64,000 nucleotides of DNA from Streptomyces peucetius. Its GTDB lineage: Bacteria > Actinomycetota > Actinomycetes > Streptomycetales > Streptomycetaceae. Position numbers and translations under genes: made by a program. The notes under the pieces are model-generated. The model was not told the origin of the DNA. It saw only the letters and a list, made by a program, of their open reading frames with translations, and searched no databases. The stretch spans positions 4,154,001-4,218,000 of the forward strand of contig NZ_CP107567.1 in assembly GCF_025854275.1 (NCBI RefSeq). Direction: 5' to 3'. Below, one piece after another: positions 46,423 to 55,793 of this stretch. Within the stretch, counting starts at the first letter, position 1. Every line of letters starts with the position of its first letter.

Positions 46423-46760
46423 TTGTGGGGGGAGCGGGGCAAGCCCTTCCGGCGCTCCACGTTCGGGCGGAAGTGGCGGAAAGCTCGCGCGGCGGTTGGA
46501 CTCCCGGAGAACTTCCGCTTCTACGACCTTCGTCACACCGGTCACACGCTCTCGACGCAGTCGGGTGCCACGCTCAGGACACGATGGTCCGCGCCGGGCA
46601 GTCCTCCGAGCGGGCCGTGCTGATCTATCAGCACTCGAACCTGGAACGTCAGCGTGAGGTGGCCGACGGGATCGATGCCCGTGTCCGCGCCGAGCGTGAG
46701 AAGGCCGACAGCGTGCCCGATGATCAGGCATCGGGCACGGAACGGGCACGCGAAGCCTGA
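46423..46760 (+). pseudogene. Tyrosine integrase, C-terminal remnant
   Basis: RGKPFRRSTFGRKWRKARAA, then FRFYDLRHTGHTLSTQSGA (catalytic RHxxx box), and after a shift near 46570 DTMVRAGQSSERAVLIYQHS, which holds the catalytic tyrosine (IYQHS). It ends VDGIDARVRAER-like and a stop at 46760. It is the missing half of the integrase at 44655-45170. Confidence 0.8.
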
Positions 46761-46775
46761 TCCGGTCCAGACAAC

Positions 46776-46810
46776 AAAGAAGCCCCGGGCCGCTGGCCTG
46801 GGGCTTTCTG
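46776..46810 (+). terminator. Intrinsic terminator after the integrase
   Basis: AAGCCCC (46780-46786) pairs with GGGGCTT (46800-46806), loop GGGCCGCTGGCCT, followed by TCTG. It is the integrase terminator, close to the att core. Confidence 0.75.
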
Positions 46811-46811
46811 C

Positions 46812-46855
46812 TGGAGCGGGTGACGGGAATCGAACCCGCGCTCTGAGCTTGGGAA
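46812..46855 (-). other. att core: 3' part of tRNA-Gly(CCC)
   Basis: On the minus strand it reads TTCCCAAGCTCAGAGC, then GCGGGTTCGATTCCCG and TCACCCGCTCCA. These are the anticodon loop (CCC), variable region, T arm and acceptor 3' strand of tRNA-Gly. The 5' half is absent on both sides, so it is not a tRNA gene but an attachment core of a tRNA-targeting element. Confidence 0.75.
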
Positions 46856-47140
46856 TCACCCGGCACTTCAGCGACAGCCTGTCGCCTGACCTGCGGAATT
46901 GTTGCGATGAGCGCGGTTCTCGGTCACGTGGCGGGCGACCGCGTATGACCGCTGTTCACCGCCTCGTACGGCACATAGTGGCACGCCGGTCGATGAAAGA
47001 GCGGAGTGGAGCCGGGCGAGGGCTTCTGCTGCCTCGGCGCCGTTGGCACGCCGGCTCCTGCCCGGCCCGGTTCGCAGATGCAGCTTGCTCTGCGAAGTCG
47101 TCAGTCCGGGGGCGGGTCCGGTGTTCGCCATGCCTCAGCT
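46856..47140. other. Intergenic beyond the att core
   Basis: 285 bp with no supported gene. A 13-codon open stretch (46906-46947) is probably chance. Confidence 0.45.
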
Positions 47141-48130
47141 TCAGGCGGCGTCGGGGACTCTTGTCCGCGCCGCGTGCGGGTGCTGCTCGCGCCATCGGGC
47201 GTAGACCGGGACGGTGGCGCAGGTCTTCAGGTAGCCGGTGGCGACGGCGCGCAGGAGGGTGTCGCCGTGTGGGGCGAGAGGGCCGTCACGGCGCCAGGCA
47301 AGAATGTGGCGGTACCAGAGGGGGTTGCCGGCCAGGGGACGGACGACGACGCCGGGCGGTGGCAGGAAGGTGGCCTGGCAGAGGCTGACGGCCAGACCGG
47401 CGCGGACCAGTTCGATCAGTTGGCGCCCCTCGGCCTCGTATGGGGTCGAGGGGCGGCGTCCGGCGAGCGCGCAGACGGAGGTCCAGTACTCGCGGGTGCG
47501 GTCACCGTCTGGCCGGGGCACCGCCCAGTCGTGCTCGGCCAGTTCGGCGATGGATACGGGGTGATCAGCCCTCGTTCCCCCGACCAGTGTGTGGGCTGCC
47601 GGAAGCAGGGCGAAGACCGGTTCGGTGACCAGCGGGGCGAAGACCACCCCGTCACGTGGCGTGAGCTCCTGCTCCGGGTGGTCGCCGAGGACCGCTGCCT
47701 CCAGACGGCCTGCGGCCAGCTCGTCGAGGAGGGTGACGGGGGAGTACTGGCAGCGTGACGTCAGCTCGGCACCGGGCAGCGACTCCCTTACGGCCAGGAT
47801 GAGATGGCCGAGCAGGGGGGCGCCGACGGAGCCCACGCGGATGCGACAGGGGGACGTCAGGTCGTGAGCCGCGCGGGCGGTGTCCGCGAGCAGTTCGTCA
47901 ATGCCCGGCAGGATGGAGCGGGCCTTGGCCAGCACCAGCTCGCCGAAAGGTGTGGGTAGCGCCCCCGCCGGCCGCCGTTCGAACAGGACACCGCCGAGCA
48001 TGGCCTCGATGCGGCGCAGTTGTGCGCTCAGCCCGGGCTGCGTCATGCGCAGCGAGGCGGCGGCCCGGGTGAGGCTGCCGGCCTCGGCGATCGCGCACAC
48101 CAGACGCAGGTGCCGTACCTCCAGATCCAT
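47141..48130 (-). CDS. LysR family transcriptional regulator
   Basis: 329 residues: N-terminal HTH MDLEVRHLRLVCAIAEAGSL, TRAAASLRMTQPGLSAQLRR, then the periplasmic-binding-like effector domain (CRIRVGSVGAPLLGHLILAV, LEAAVLGDHPEQEL). Length and layout are standard. It lies downstream of the dpp operon on the same strand but beyond a terminator. A perfect copy of the cluster's operator lies 61 bp upstream, so it belongs to the same regulon. It may sense an amino acid or peptide. Confidence 0.92.
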   Translation of the reverse strand: MDLEVRHLRLVCAIAEAGSLTRAAASLRMTQPGLSAQLRRIEAMLGGVLFERRPAGALPTPFGELVLAKARSILPGIDELLADTARAAHDLTSPCRIRVGSVGAPLLGHLILAVRESLPGAELTSRCQYSPVTLLDELAAGRLEAAVLGDHPEQELTPRDGVVFAPLVTEPVFALLPAAHTLVGGTRADHPVSIAELAEHDWAVPRPDGDRTREYWTSVCALAGRRPSTPYEAEGRQLIELVRAGLAVSLCQATFLPPPGVVVRPLAGNPLWYRHILAWRRDGPLAPHGDTLLRAVATGYLKTCATVPVYARWREQHPHAARTRVPDAA

Positions 48131-48190
48131 GGCGCGGATGTTATGGAGGAACGACAGCTTTCGGTCAGGGGCTGTCCTCCCTCAATCCTG

Positions 48191-48204
48191 TGTGAAATGT
48201 CACA
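48191..48204. promoter_or_regulatory. Operator O1, TGTGAAATGTCACA
   Basis: A perfect copy of the palindromic motif, located upstream of the LysR gene. Confidence 0.7.
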
Positions 48205-48268
48205 TGTTATTGGCCTGCGCTCATGACATCCACAGCATCGGTCACATTCCTGAGACGCCCGCAGACAC

Positions 48269-48312
48269 GGCCGTGCCCCCGACTCCTCGTGCAGGAGCCG
48301 GGGGGCACGGCC
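48269..48312 (-). terminator. Terminator of the dpp operon
   Basis: GGCCGTGCCCCCG and CGGGGGGCACGGCC flank ACTCCT/AGGAG around a short loop: a long stem directly after the stop of the last dpp gene. Confidence 0.85.
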
Positions 48313-48314
48313 GC

Positions 48315-49307
48315 TCAGGCCGCCTCGGGGAAGTGACAGGCGACCTCCCGTGCCTCGCCCGGTGCGGCGATTCGCAGGAGCGGTGCCTCGCTGCGGCACA
48401 GGTCCCGGGCCTTGGGGCAGCGCGGGTGGAAGGTGCAGCCGGGCGGGGGCGCGGCCGGGCTCGGCGGGTCGCCCAGGAGCGTGATGCGCTCGCGGGTCCG
48501 TTCGGCGGCGGGGTCGGGCAGGGGGACGGCGGAGAGCAGGGCGCGCGTGTAGGGGTGGGCGGGGGCCGCGTAGACCCGCTCCTTGTCGCCGATCTCGACG
48601 ATGCGGCCCAGATACATGACGGCGACGCGGTCGCAGACCCGCTTGACCACGGACAGGTCGTGGGCGATGAAGAGGTAGGCCAGGCCGAGTTCCCGCTGGA
48701 GACGCTCCATCAGGTTGACGATCTGAGCCTGGACGGACACGTCGAGCGCGGAGACGGGTTCGTCGGCGATGACAAGCCGGGGCCCGGTGGCCAGCGCGCG
48801 GGCGATGCCGATGCGCTGGGCCTGGCCGCCGGAGAACTCGTGCGGATAGCGGTCGATGTGCTCCGGGATGAGACCGACCAGATCCATCAGCTCGACGGCG
48901 CGCTGCCGCGCCTCAGCCGCCGAACTGCCCTGCACCATCAGCGGATCGGAGATAATCCTCGCCACGGTCTGCCGCGGGTTGAGCGAGGAGTGCGGGTCCT
49001 GGAAGACCATCTGCAGCTCGCGTCGCAGGGGCTTGAGTTCGCGCTGCGAGAGGTGGCTGATGTCCAGGCCGTTGTACGAGATGGTGCCGGCGGTCGGTTC
49101 GAGGAGCCGCACGATCATGCGGCCGGTGGTGGACTTGCCGCAGCCGGACTCTCCGACCAGGCCGAGCGTCTCCCCGGCGGCCAGGTCGAAGCCGATGCCG
49201 TCGACGGCCCGCACGGGCGCGGTCCCGCGCCGCTTGGCCGGGAAGGCCATCGACACGTCCCGAAGGGACAGAAGCGGTCGCGACGTCGTGCTCGTCGTGC
49301 TCGTCAT
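48315..49307 (-). CDS. Peptide ABC transporter ATP-binding protein (DppF/OppF type)
   Basis: 330 residues. The ATG at 49307 overlaps the previous stop (ATGA). Walker [15 protein letters not shown]-loop [13 protein letters not shown], signature [18 protein letters not shown], Walker [13 protein letters not shown], and the C-terminal oligopeptide/dipeptide domain with [14 protein letters not shown], an iron-sulfur-like Cys motif of this family. It energises peptide import from the inside of the membrane. It is last gene of the five-gene operon. Confidence 0.93.
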   Translation of the reverse strand: MTSTTSTTSRPLLSLRDVSMAFPAKRRGTAPVRAVDGIGFDLAAGETLGLVGESGCGKSTTGRMIVRLLEPTAGTISYNGLDISHLSQRELKPLRRELQMVFQDPHSSLNPRQTVARIISDPLMVQGSSAAEARQRAVELMDLVGLIPEHIDRYPHEFSGGQAQRIGIARALATGPRLVIADEPVSALDVSVQAQIVNLMERLQRELGLAYLFIAHDLSVVKRVCDRVAVMYLGRIVEIGDKERVYAAPAHPYTRALLSAVPLPDPAAERTRERITLLGDPPSPAAPPPGCTFHPRCPKARDLCRSEAPLLRIAAPGEAREVACHFPEAA

Positions 49308-50332
49308 GGGGTCGCGCCTTCGTACGAGGGGAGGTGGCAGGCGGCCGGATGGCCGGCCGGTCCGCCGAGCAGGGGTTGTTCGGTCTCGCAGCGCAGCCGC
49401 TCGCCCGCCGAAGCGGCTGCAGCCCGGTCGCAGCGGGGTGCGAACGCGCAACCGGGGGCGGGGGTGAGCAGCGACGGGGGGCTGCCGAGGATCGCCCGGA
49501 GCGGGGCGTCGTCGGTGTCGTCGAGACGGGGCAGGGAGTCGAGCAGGCCCCGGGTGTACGGATGGGCGGGGGTAGCGAACAGAGCGTCCACGGATGCCTC
49601 TTCGACCGCACGGCCTCCGTACATCACCAGGACTTCGTGGGCCACCCGGGCCACCACCCCCAGATCGTGGGTGATCAGGACGACGGCGAGGCCGCGTTCT
49701 CGCTGGAGGCGGGCGATCAGCTCCAGTATCTGTGCCTGCACGGTGACGTCCAGTGCGGTGGTCGGTTCATCGGCGATGAGCAGCTCGGGTTCACAGGCCA
49801 GCGCCATCGCGATCATCACGCGCTGCCGCATTCCGCCGGAGAACTGGTGCGGGTACTCGTCCACCCGGCGCTCCGGCTCGGGGATGCCGACCTCGGCGAG
49901 CATCTCCACGGCCCGCCGCCGGGCCACGGCGCGCCGGGAGCCGAAGTGGACGCGGTGGTGCTCGGCGATCTGCTCGCCGACCGGGTAGTACGGGTGGAGG
50001 CTGGAGAGCGGATCCTGGAAGATCATGGCCATCCGGCGGCCGCGCAGCCGGCCGAGTTCGCGTTCCGTCAGGCCCGTCAGCTCCTGTCCGTCGAGACGGA
50101 TGGAGCCGGTGACCTCGGCCGTGGTGTGCAGTCCCATGACGGCCATGGAGGTGACTGACTTGCCGGAGCCGGACTCCCCGACGATGCCGAGGGTGCGACC
50201 GCGGTGGACGTCGAAGCTGAGCGCGTCCACCGCCCGGACCGGCCCGTTCCTGGTGGCGAATCGGACAGTCAGGTCGCTCACGGACAGAAGGGGCTGGCGC
50301 CCCTGGGGCGGTATGGAGTGGCGGCTGGTCAT
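49304..50332 (-). CDS. Peptide ABC transporter ATP-binding protein (DppD/OppD type)
   Basis: 342 residues from an ATG at 50332 overlapping the upstream stop (ATGA). Walker [15 protein letters not shown]-loop [13 protein letters not shown], signature [20 protein letters not shown], Walker [15 protein letters not shown]-terminal [13 protein letters not shown]. It pairs with the DppF-type subunit as the nucleotide-binding heterodimer. Confidence 0.93.
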   Translation of the reverse strand: MTSRHSIPPQGRQPLLSVSDLTVRFATRNGPVRAVDALSFDVHRGRTLGIVGESGSGKSVTSMAVMGLHTTAEVTGSIRLDGQELTGLTERELGRLRGRRMAMIFQDPLSSLHPYYPVGEQIAEHHRVHFGSRRAVARRRAVEMLAEVGIPEPERRVDEYPHQFSGGMRQRVMIAMALACEPELLIADEPTTALDVTVQAQILELIARLQRERGLAVVLITHDLGVVARVAHEVLVMYGGRAVEEASVDALFATPAHPYTRGLLDSLPRLDDTDDAPLRAILGSPPSLLTPAPGCAFAPRCDRAAAASAGERLRCETEQPLLGGPAGHPAACHLPSYEGATP

Positions 50333-51318
50333 CGAAGCCTCACCCTCGGGTCGACAACGGCGTACAGGAGATCGACGGCCAGGTTGGCGACGACGATGAA
50401 GGTGGCGGCGAGCAGGGTGACGCCGAGGATGACCGGCTGGTCGCCGGTGGACAGGGCGCCGTAGAAGAGCCGTCCGATGCCCGGCAGACCGAAGATGGAC
50501 TCGGTGATGACGGCGCCCGCGAGCAGTCCGCCCAGGTCCATGCCGAAGATGGTCAGGATCGGGGTCATGCCCGCCCGCATCCCGTGCTTCACGACGACCG
50601 TGCGCCGTGGGAGTCCCTTGGCGCGGGCCGTGCGGATGAAGGGTTCCGCCATCGTCTCGATCATCGAGCTCCGGCTCTGGCGCGCGTACATGGCCGCGTA
50701 CAGGATGGCGAGCGCCAGCCACGGCAGCAGCAGGTTCGCTGCCCAGCCGACGGGGTCGGAGCCGAACGCCACGTACTGGGGATACGGCAGCAGGCCCGCC
50801 ACCCGGATGAGGCCGTAGATCAGCATCATCGAGGTGAAGTAGACCGGCACCGAGGCGGCGCCGACGGCGCCGACCATCAGGGCGCGGTCGACGAGGGTGT
50901 CCTTGTGCAGGGCGGCGGTCACTCCCGCGGTCAGCCCGAGGAGCAGCCAGAGCGCCGCGGCGCCGACGGCGAGTGAGGCGGAGACCGGCAGCCGGTCCAT
51001 GAGCAGGTCCCACACGCCCTGGCTGTTCTCGTAGGAGTAGCCCAGACAAGGGAAGTCGCAGTGCAGGGCGTACGTGCCGCTGCCCATGGTGCGCCCGGTG
51101 AAGATGCCGGTGACGAAGTCCGCGAACTGCCGCCACAGCGGCTGATCCAGGCCCATGCGGGCGCGGATCGCCTCCAGCCGTTCGGCGCTGCACGCCTTGC
51201 CGCAGGCAGCCGCCGCCGGGTCGGAGGGCAGGACGTAGAAGATGGTGAAGGTGACGGCGCCGATGGCGATCAGCACGCCGATCACGCCGAGCAGTCGTCG
51301 GCCCAGGTAGAGGATCAC
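50329..51318 (-). CDS. Peptide ABC transporter permease (DppB type)
   Basis: 329 residues, ATG at 51318 in an ATGA overlap. The first helix is [22 protein letters not shown] long outer loop with cysteines ([20 protein letters not shown]) follows, then five more helices. The EAA loop lies in [20 protein letters not shown]. The ending [15 protein letters not shown] is typical of DppB/OppB. Confidence 0.93.
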   Translation of the reverse strand: MILYLGRRLLGVIGVLIAIGAVTFTIFYVLPSDPAAAACGKACSAERLEAIRARMGLDQPLWRQFADFVTGIFTGRTMGSGTYALHCDFPCLGYSYENSQGVWDLLMDRLPVSASLAVGAAALWLLLGLTAGVTAALHKDTLVDRALMVGAVGAASVPVYFTSMMLIYGLIRVAGLLPYPQYVAFGSDPVGWAANLLLPWLALAILYAAMYARQSRSSMIETMAEPFIRTARAKGLPRRTVVVKHGMRAGMTPILTIFGMDLGGLLAGAVITESIFGLPGIGRLFYGALSTGDQPVILGVTLLAATFIVVANLAVDLLYAVVDPRVRLR

Positions 51319-52286
51319 GAGCGGCTGCCCCTCGGGTCGAGGACGTCCCGCAGCGCGTCTCCGAGCAGCGTGAACGCCAGCACAGTCAGGAAGAGGCAGG
51401 CGCTTGGGATGACGAAGTACATGGGGTCCGTGTCGTAGAAGGCGACGCTCTCGGCGATCATCTGGCCCCAGGAGGGGGTGGGCGGTCGCACCCCGACGCC
51501 GAGGTAGCTCAGCGCGGCCTCGGTGGCGATCATGCCGGGGATGATCAGAGTGGTGTACGCGATGACGGGCCCGGCGACGCCGGGCAGGATGTCGCGGGTG
51601 AGGATCCGCCAGGGTCCGGAGCCGCCGACGCGGGCGGCGTCGACGTACTCCCGGTGCTTGAGTGAGAGCGTCTGTCCGCGCACGACACGGGCGATGCCGG
51701 GCCAGCCGAAGAGGCCGATGACCGCGGTCATCAGAAGGATCCGGTTGACGTCACGGGCCACGGACATCATCGCGATCATGAAGATGAGGGAGGGGAAGGA
51801 CATGGTCAGGTCCATGATCCGGCTGAGTACGGCGTCGGTGCGGCCGCCGAAGTAGCCGGCCGCGATCCCGGCGGCGGTGCCCGCGACCACGACGATGGCG
51901 GTCGCGGCGAAGGCGATGAGGAGGGAGACCTGGGCGCCGTGCACGACCCGGGCGAACAGGTCGCGGCCGGTGACGGGTTCGACGCCCAGCCAGTGGTCGG
52001 CGGAGATTCCGCCGAACGGCCCGATCGGCAGGCCGCCGAGGTAGGGGTCGACGGCCGTCTTGTCGAACTCGTCGGGGGACCAGCCGCCCAGGCTGCCGAG
52101 CAGGGGAGCGGCGGCCGCCATCACGGCGAAGAGGGTGACGATGACGAGGGAGACCCTGACGGAGGGGCGGCGGAGCAGCTCCGCGCGGGCCAGCTGCCAG
52201 GGGCCGCTGCCCGCCTGCGGAGCCACCGGTGTCTTCGCCGGCTTCTTCACCGGTGCCTTCGCCGGTGTCCTTGCCTGAGTGGTCAT
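51315..52286 (-). CDS. Peptide ABC transporter permease (DppC type)
   Basis: 323 residues from the ATG at 52286, 14 bp after the binding-protein gene. A Lys/Pro-rich tail ([19 protein letters not shown]) precedes the OppC_N-type first helix [40 protein letters not shown] is the conserved DppC block. The EAA loop is [17 protein letters not shown], with the ending [15 protein letters not shown]. It lies before dppB rather than after it, which is not the usual A-B-C-D-F order. Confidence 0.93.
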   Translation of the reverse strand: MTTQARTPAKAPVKKPAKTPVAPQAGSGPWQLARAELLRRPSVRVSLVIVTLFAVMAAAAPLLGSLGGWSPDEFDKTAVDPYLGGLPIGPFGGISADHWLGVEPVTGRDLFARVVHGAQVSLLIAFAATAIVVVAGTAAGIAAGYFGGRTDAVLSRIMDLTMSFPSLIFMIAMMSVARDVNRILLMTAVIGLFGWPGIARVVRGQTLSLKHREYVDAARVGGSGPWRILTRDILPGVAGPVIAYTTLIIPGMIATEAALSYLGVGVRPPTPSWGQMIAESVAFYDTDPMYFVIPSACLFLTVLAFTLLGDALRDVLDPRGSRS

Positions 52287-52300
52287 GACGCGACGGCCCC

Positions 52301-54052
52301 TCAGCCCTGGCTCTTCGAAGGGTTCTTGAGCCCGACCGTCGCGTAGTCGATCTGGCCCCCGAAGGAGGTGTGGCCGAAGGCGCCGGCGATGTTGGTGCCG
52401 ACCAGCAGAGGCATGCGCTCGATGACGGCGGGCGCCGTCGGCGCCTTGGCGAGGATCTCCGCGTCCAGCTGCTGCCAGGCCGTGTTGGCCTGTGCGGCGT
52501 CGGTCATGGCGGCGATTTCGTCCATCCGCTTCATCGTGGCCTGGTCGCGGAAGAGCGAGTGGTTGCCGGAGTTGCCCTTCTTCTTGATGTAACGGCCGTC
52601 GAAGACGAAGGGCAGGAAGGTGGAGCCGGACGGGTAGTCCGGGCACCAGCCGGTGTAGACGAGGTCGGTGCGGTTCTCGGTGTCGCCGATGGTGTCGTAG
52701 AAGGCGGACGGGTCGACGGTCTCGATGGTGACCTTGATCCCGGCGCGGCCGAGGGAGTGCTGGACCGCCTCCGCGACTCCCTTGTCTCCGTTGGAGACGG
52801 TGATGCTGGTGGCGAAGCCGTCCGGCTTGCCCGCCTCCTTCAGGAGTTGCTTCGCCTTCTCCACGTCACCGGACACCGGGATCCTGAGGGTGTCGGGCTG
52901 CTTGCCGCCGAACAGCGGCCCCGGCATGTGGGCGGTGGCCACGTCGTTGAGGGCCGGCCCGCCCGAGGCGGTCATGACGGCCTCACGGTCCAGGGCGTAC
53001 TGCACGGCCTGGCGGACCTTGACGTCGTCGAAGGGGGCACGCCCCGTGTGCATCTGCACCATCTCGGTGCAGTTGGTGGACTCGGCGAGCAGCCGGGTCC
53101 TGACGTCGGCCTTGGTGAGCACCTTGGGGGTGGACTCGGGGCGCAGCTTGCCCCAGGAGACGGCGGAGGCGTCCGTGCCCTGGGAGGCGATCAGCCGGTC
53201 GTCGATCTGGTTGGGCTTGAGCCCCATCGTCACGACCACCTTGTCCGGGTACGCCTTGCGCACCGTGTCGGTCGCCGGGTCCCAGTGGGTGTTGCGGACC
53301 AGTACGAGCTGCTTGTCGCGGGCGTACGACTCGATCTTGTACGGGCCCGAGGAGAAGGGCCGGTTGTCGTACTGGGGCCCCTTGTCCTGCTTCTGCGGCA
53401 CCGGGGCGAAGGTCGGCAGGACGGTCGCGTAGGGGAACTCGGCGAAGGGCTTGCGCAGTTCGAAGACGATCGTGTGGTCGTCCGGGGTCGTGATGGAGTC
53501 GAGGTGCCTGCCCTGGGCCGGGCCCTGATAGCCCTCGGCGCCGGCGAGGTAGCGGGCCGCGTAGTCGGGGCCGCCGGGCAGGTCCGGGGAGAAGGACCGC
53601 TCCACGTTGTACTTGATGTCCCCGGCCGTGATCGGGGTCCCGTCCTCGTACTTCAACCCCTTCTTGAGCTTGAAGGTCCAGGTCTTGGCGCCGTTGGTGG
53701 CGGTGCCGAGGTCCTCGGCGAGGTCGGGGACCAGCTCGCCGCCCTTCGCGCCGGGCTTCGCCTCGTACGTCACGAGGGTGCGGTAGAGGAGGCGGGTGCC
53801 GAAGTCCATGTCGCCCATCACCCAGTTGCGGGCCGGGTCGAGGTGGGTGAAGTCCTGGTTGGACAGCACGGTCAGCGTGCCGCCCTGGACGGGGGTGCCT
53901 CCCACCACCGTGCCGATGTTGGCCGTCACGGGGTTCTTGCCGTCTCCGTCGCGGCTGCCGCCGGAATGCTTGCCGGTGGAACAGCCGGCCGCACCGAGGG
54001 CGAGGGTCGTCACCAGGGCGGTGGCGACAGCGAGAAGGGTGCGCTTGTTCAT
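52301..54052 (-). CDS. Peptide-binding lipoprotein (DppA/OppA type)
   Basis: 583 residues from the ATG at 54052 after GGAGTG. Signal peptide AVATALVTTLALGAAGCS with the lipobox Cys. The family 5 binding fold follows: LTVLSNQDFTHLDPARNWVM, LYRTLVTYEAKPG, WTFKLKKGLKYEDGTPITAG, FSSGPYKIESYARDKQLVLV, VRQAVQYALDREAVM and YTGWCPDYPSGSTF. It delivers peptides to the permease. In this context the ligand is likely a hydroxyproline- or proline-containing peptide. It is first gene of the operon and divergent from the dehydrogenase genes. Confidence 0.92.
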   Translation of the reverse strand: MNKRTLLAVATALVTTLALGAAGCSTGKHSGGSRDGDGKNPVTANIGTVVGGTPVQGGTLTVLSNQDFTHLDPARNWVMGDMDFGTRLLYRTLVTYEAKPGAKGGELVPDLAEDLGTATNGAKTWTFKLKKGLKYEDGTPITAGDIKYNVERSFSPDLPGGPDYAARYLAGAEGYQGPAQGRHLDSITTPDDHTIVFELRKPFAEFPYATVLPTFAPVPQKQDKGPQYDNRPFSSGPYKIESYARDKQLVLVRNTHWDPATDTVRKAYPDKVVVTMGLKPNQIDDRLIASQGTDASAVSWGKLRPESTPKVLTKADVRTRLLAESTNCTEMVQMHTGRAPFDDVKVRQAVQYALDREAVMTASGGPALNDVATAHMPGPLFGGKQPDTLRIPVSGDVEKAKQLLKEAGKPDGFATSITVSNGDKGVAEAVQHSLGRAGIKVTIETVDPSAFYDTIGDTENRTDLVYTGWCPDYPSGSTFLPFVFDGRYIKKKGNSGNHSLFRDQATMKRMDEIAAMTDAAQANTAWQQLDAEILAKAPTAPAVIERMPLLVGTNIAGAFGHTSFGGQIDYATVGLKNPSKSQG

Positions 54053-54097
54053 CAGTGTCACTCCATGAATGGCCGAACAGTCGTTCGAGGCGACTGG

Positions 54098-54243
54098 AAT
54101 GTGACCCGTAACATAGTAATGTGAAATTGTACTGGGCAACCCCTCGGCGCCTCCGTTATCGAGCCGTGTCCGAGGCGGGGTCGTTGTCGGCCGGAGTGGT
54201 CGCCGAGGGGCTTGGCAAGCAGAGTGCAATGTGAAATGTTACT
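54098..54243. promoter_or_regulatory. Divergent control region with operators O2 and O3
   Basis: O2: TGTGAAATTGTACT at 54120-54133 (half-match), with an additional ATGTGACCCGTAACAT at 54100-54115. O3: TGTGAAATGTTACT at 54230-54243, 12 of 14 bases. These lie between the dpp operon and the dehydrogenase operon. Confidence 0.65.
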
Positions 54244-54246
54244 GCC

Positions 54247-55413
54247 GTGCTCAAGGGAAACACGTCGGACGTCATCGTCGTCGGGGCGGGTGTGGTCGGC
54301 GCTGCCTGCGCCTACTACACGGCTCAGGCCGGCCTCACTGTCACCGTGATCGACCGAGGTCCCGTCGCGGGTGGCACCACGGGTGCGGGTGAGGGAAACC
54401 TCCTGGTCTCGGACAAGGAGCCCGGGACCGAACTCGAACTCGCCCTGCTCTCGGTCCGGTTGTGGCGAGAGCTGCATGAGGGGATCGCTTCCGCGGTCGA
54501 ATACGAGGCGAAGGGGGGACTCGTGGTCGCCTCCGCCGAGTCCGGCATGGCGGCGCTGCGCGCCTTCGCGGCCGGACAGCGCGCGGCGGGCGTCGCGGCC
54601 GAGGAGGTTCCGGCGGACGGGCTGGGCGAGTTGGAGCCCCACCTCGCCCCCGGTCTGGCGGGCGGCTTCCACTATCCGCAGGACGCCCAGGTGCAGCCCG
54701 CGCTGGCGGCCGCTCATCTGCTGCGGGCGGCGGGGGAGCGGGTGCGGCTGCGGCTGGGCGAGGAGGTCACCGGCCTGCTCACCGGGGCGGACGGCGAGGT
54801 CCGGGGCGTCCGGACCGCGAAGGGGGAGGTTCATGCCCCGTACGTGGTCAACGCCGCCGGGACCTGGGGCGGCGACCTCGCCCGGCTCGCCGGGGTGGAA
54901 CTGCCCGTCCTGCCCCGGCGGGGCTTCGTCCTGGTCACCGAGCCGCTGCCGCGCGTGGTGCGGCACAAGGTGTACGCCGCCGACTACGTGGCGGACGTCG
55001 CCAGTGGCTCGGCGGCGTTGCAGACGTCCGCCGTGGTGGAGGGGACCCCGGCGGGCCCGGTCCTGGTCGGTGCCAGCCGGGAGCGGGTGGGATTCGACCG
55101 ATCGCTGTCGACCGAGGTGCTCCGGCGCCTGGCGCTCGGGGCCGCGGCCCTGTTCCCGGTGCTGGCCGGAGTACGGGTGATGCGGACGTACGCGGGTTTC
55201 CGGCCGTACCTGCCGGACCACCTCCCCGCGATCGGCCCCGACCCGCGCGTGCCCGGGCTGCTGCACGCCTGCGGCCACGAGGGCGCGGGTATCGGGCTCG
55301 CCCCGGCCACCGGCCTCGTCGTCGCACGGTGCCTGACCGGTGGCGAACCACCCGTCGGCCTCGCCCCGCTCGACCCGGCCCGGTTCGGGCCGGCGCCGCC
55401 CCGAGCCGTCTGA
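54247..55413 (+). CDS. D-hydroxyproline dehydrogenase, FAD-oxidoreductase (DAO) subunit
   Basis: 388 residues from a GTG at 54247 with no ribosome site, and with operator O3 ending 3 bases before it, so the mRNA may be leaderless. FAD motif VIVVGAGVVGAACAYYTAQA, then TGAGEGNLLVSDKEPGTELE, YPQDAQVQPALAAAHLLRAA, NAAGTWGGDLARLAGVELPV, PDHLPAIGPDPRVPGLLHAC and GHEGAGIGLAPATG. It matches the DAO-type catalytic subunit of the three-part (HcnABC-like) D-hydroxyproline dehydrogenase, which oxidises cis-4-hydroxy-D-proline. D-proline or a similar imino acid could also be a substrate. Confidence 0.85.
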   Translation: MLKGNTSDVIVVGAGVVGAACAYYTAQAGLTVTVIDRGPVAGGTTGAGEGNLLVSDKEPGTELELALLSVRLWRELHEGIASAVEYEAKGGLVVASAESGMAALRAFAAGQRAAGVAAEEVPADGLGELEPHLAPGLAGGFHYPQDAQVQPALAAAHLLRAAGERVRLRLGEEVTGLLTGADGEVRGVRTAKGEVHAPYVVNAAGTWGGDLARLAGVELPVLPRRGFVLVTEPLPRVVRHKVYAADYVADVASGSAALQTSAVVEGTPAGPVLVGASRERVGFDRSLSTEVLRRLALGAAALFPVLAGVRVMRTYAGFRPYLPDHLPAIGPDPRVPGLLHACGHEGAGIGLAPATGLVVARCLTGGEPPVGLAPLDPARFGPAPPRAV

Positions 55414-55478
55414 TGCCCCGGCACCCACCACTTGAGACCCGTACAAGACGAGACCCGCTGGGAGAAAGGAGGCCCGCC

Positions 55479-55793
55479 GTGGCCCGAACCCCCGCCGAAC
55501 TGGTCGGCGCGCAGCCTGATCCGCCCTTCGAGATCACCCTGGACGGGCGGCCGGTACCCGCCCTGCCCGGGCAGTCCGTCGCCGCCGCGCTGTGGTCGGC
55601 GGGCATCCTCGCCTGGCGCACCACCCGCGTGGGCGGCCGGCCGCGCGGCGCCTTCTGCGGCATCGGGCAGTGCTACGACTGCCTCGCCACCGTCAACGGA
55701 ACGCCCAACCGCAGGGCCTGCCTGGTCCCGGCCCGCCCCGGCGACGCGATCAGCACCCAGGAAGGACACGGTCGTGCCGAACTCAGTGTCTGA
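55479..55793 (+). CDS. D-hydroxyproline dehydrogenase, [2Fe-2S] subunit
   Basis: 104 residues from a GTG at 55479 after AAGGAGG. It has the ferredoxin fold with ligands C60, C65, C68 and C81 (AFCGIGQCYDCLA, RRACLV). It is the small HcnA-like subunit that passes electrons inside the complex. It overlaps the next gene by 20 bases. Confidence 0.9.
   Translation: MARTPAELVGAQPDPPFEITLDGRPVPALPGQSVAAALWSAGILAWRTTRVGGRPRGAFCGIGQCYDCLATVNGTPNRRACLVPARPGDAISTQEGHGRAELSV

Noticed and set aside
46812..46855. tRNA-Gly gene
   Set aside because: Only the anticodon loop to the acceptor 3' end is present; the 5' half is missing, so it is an att core.
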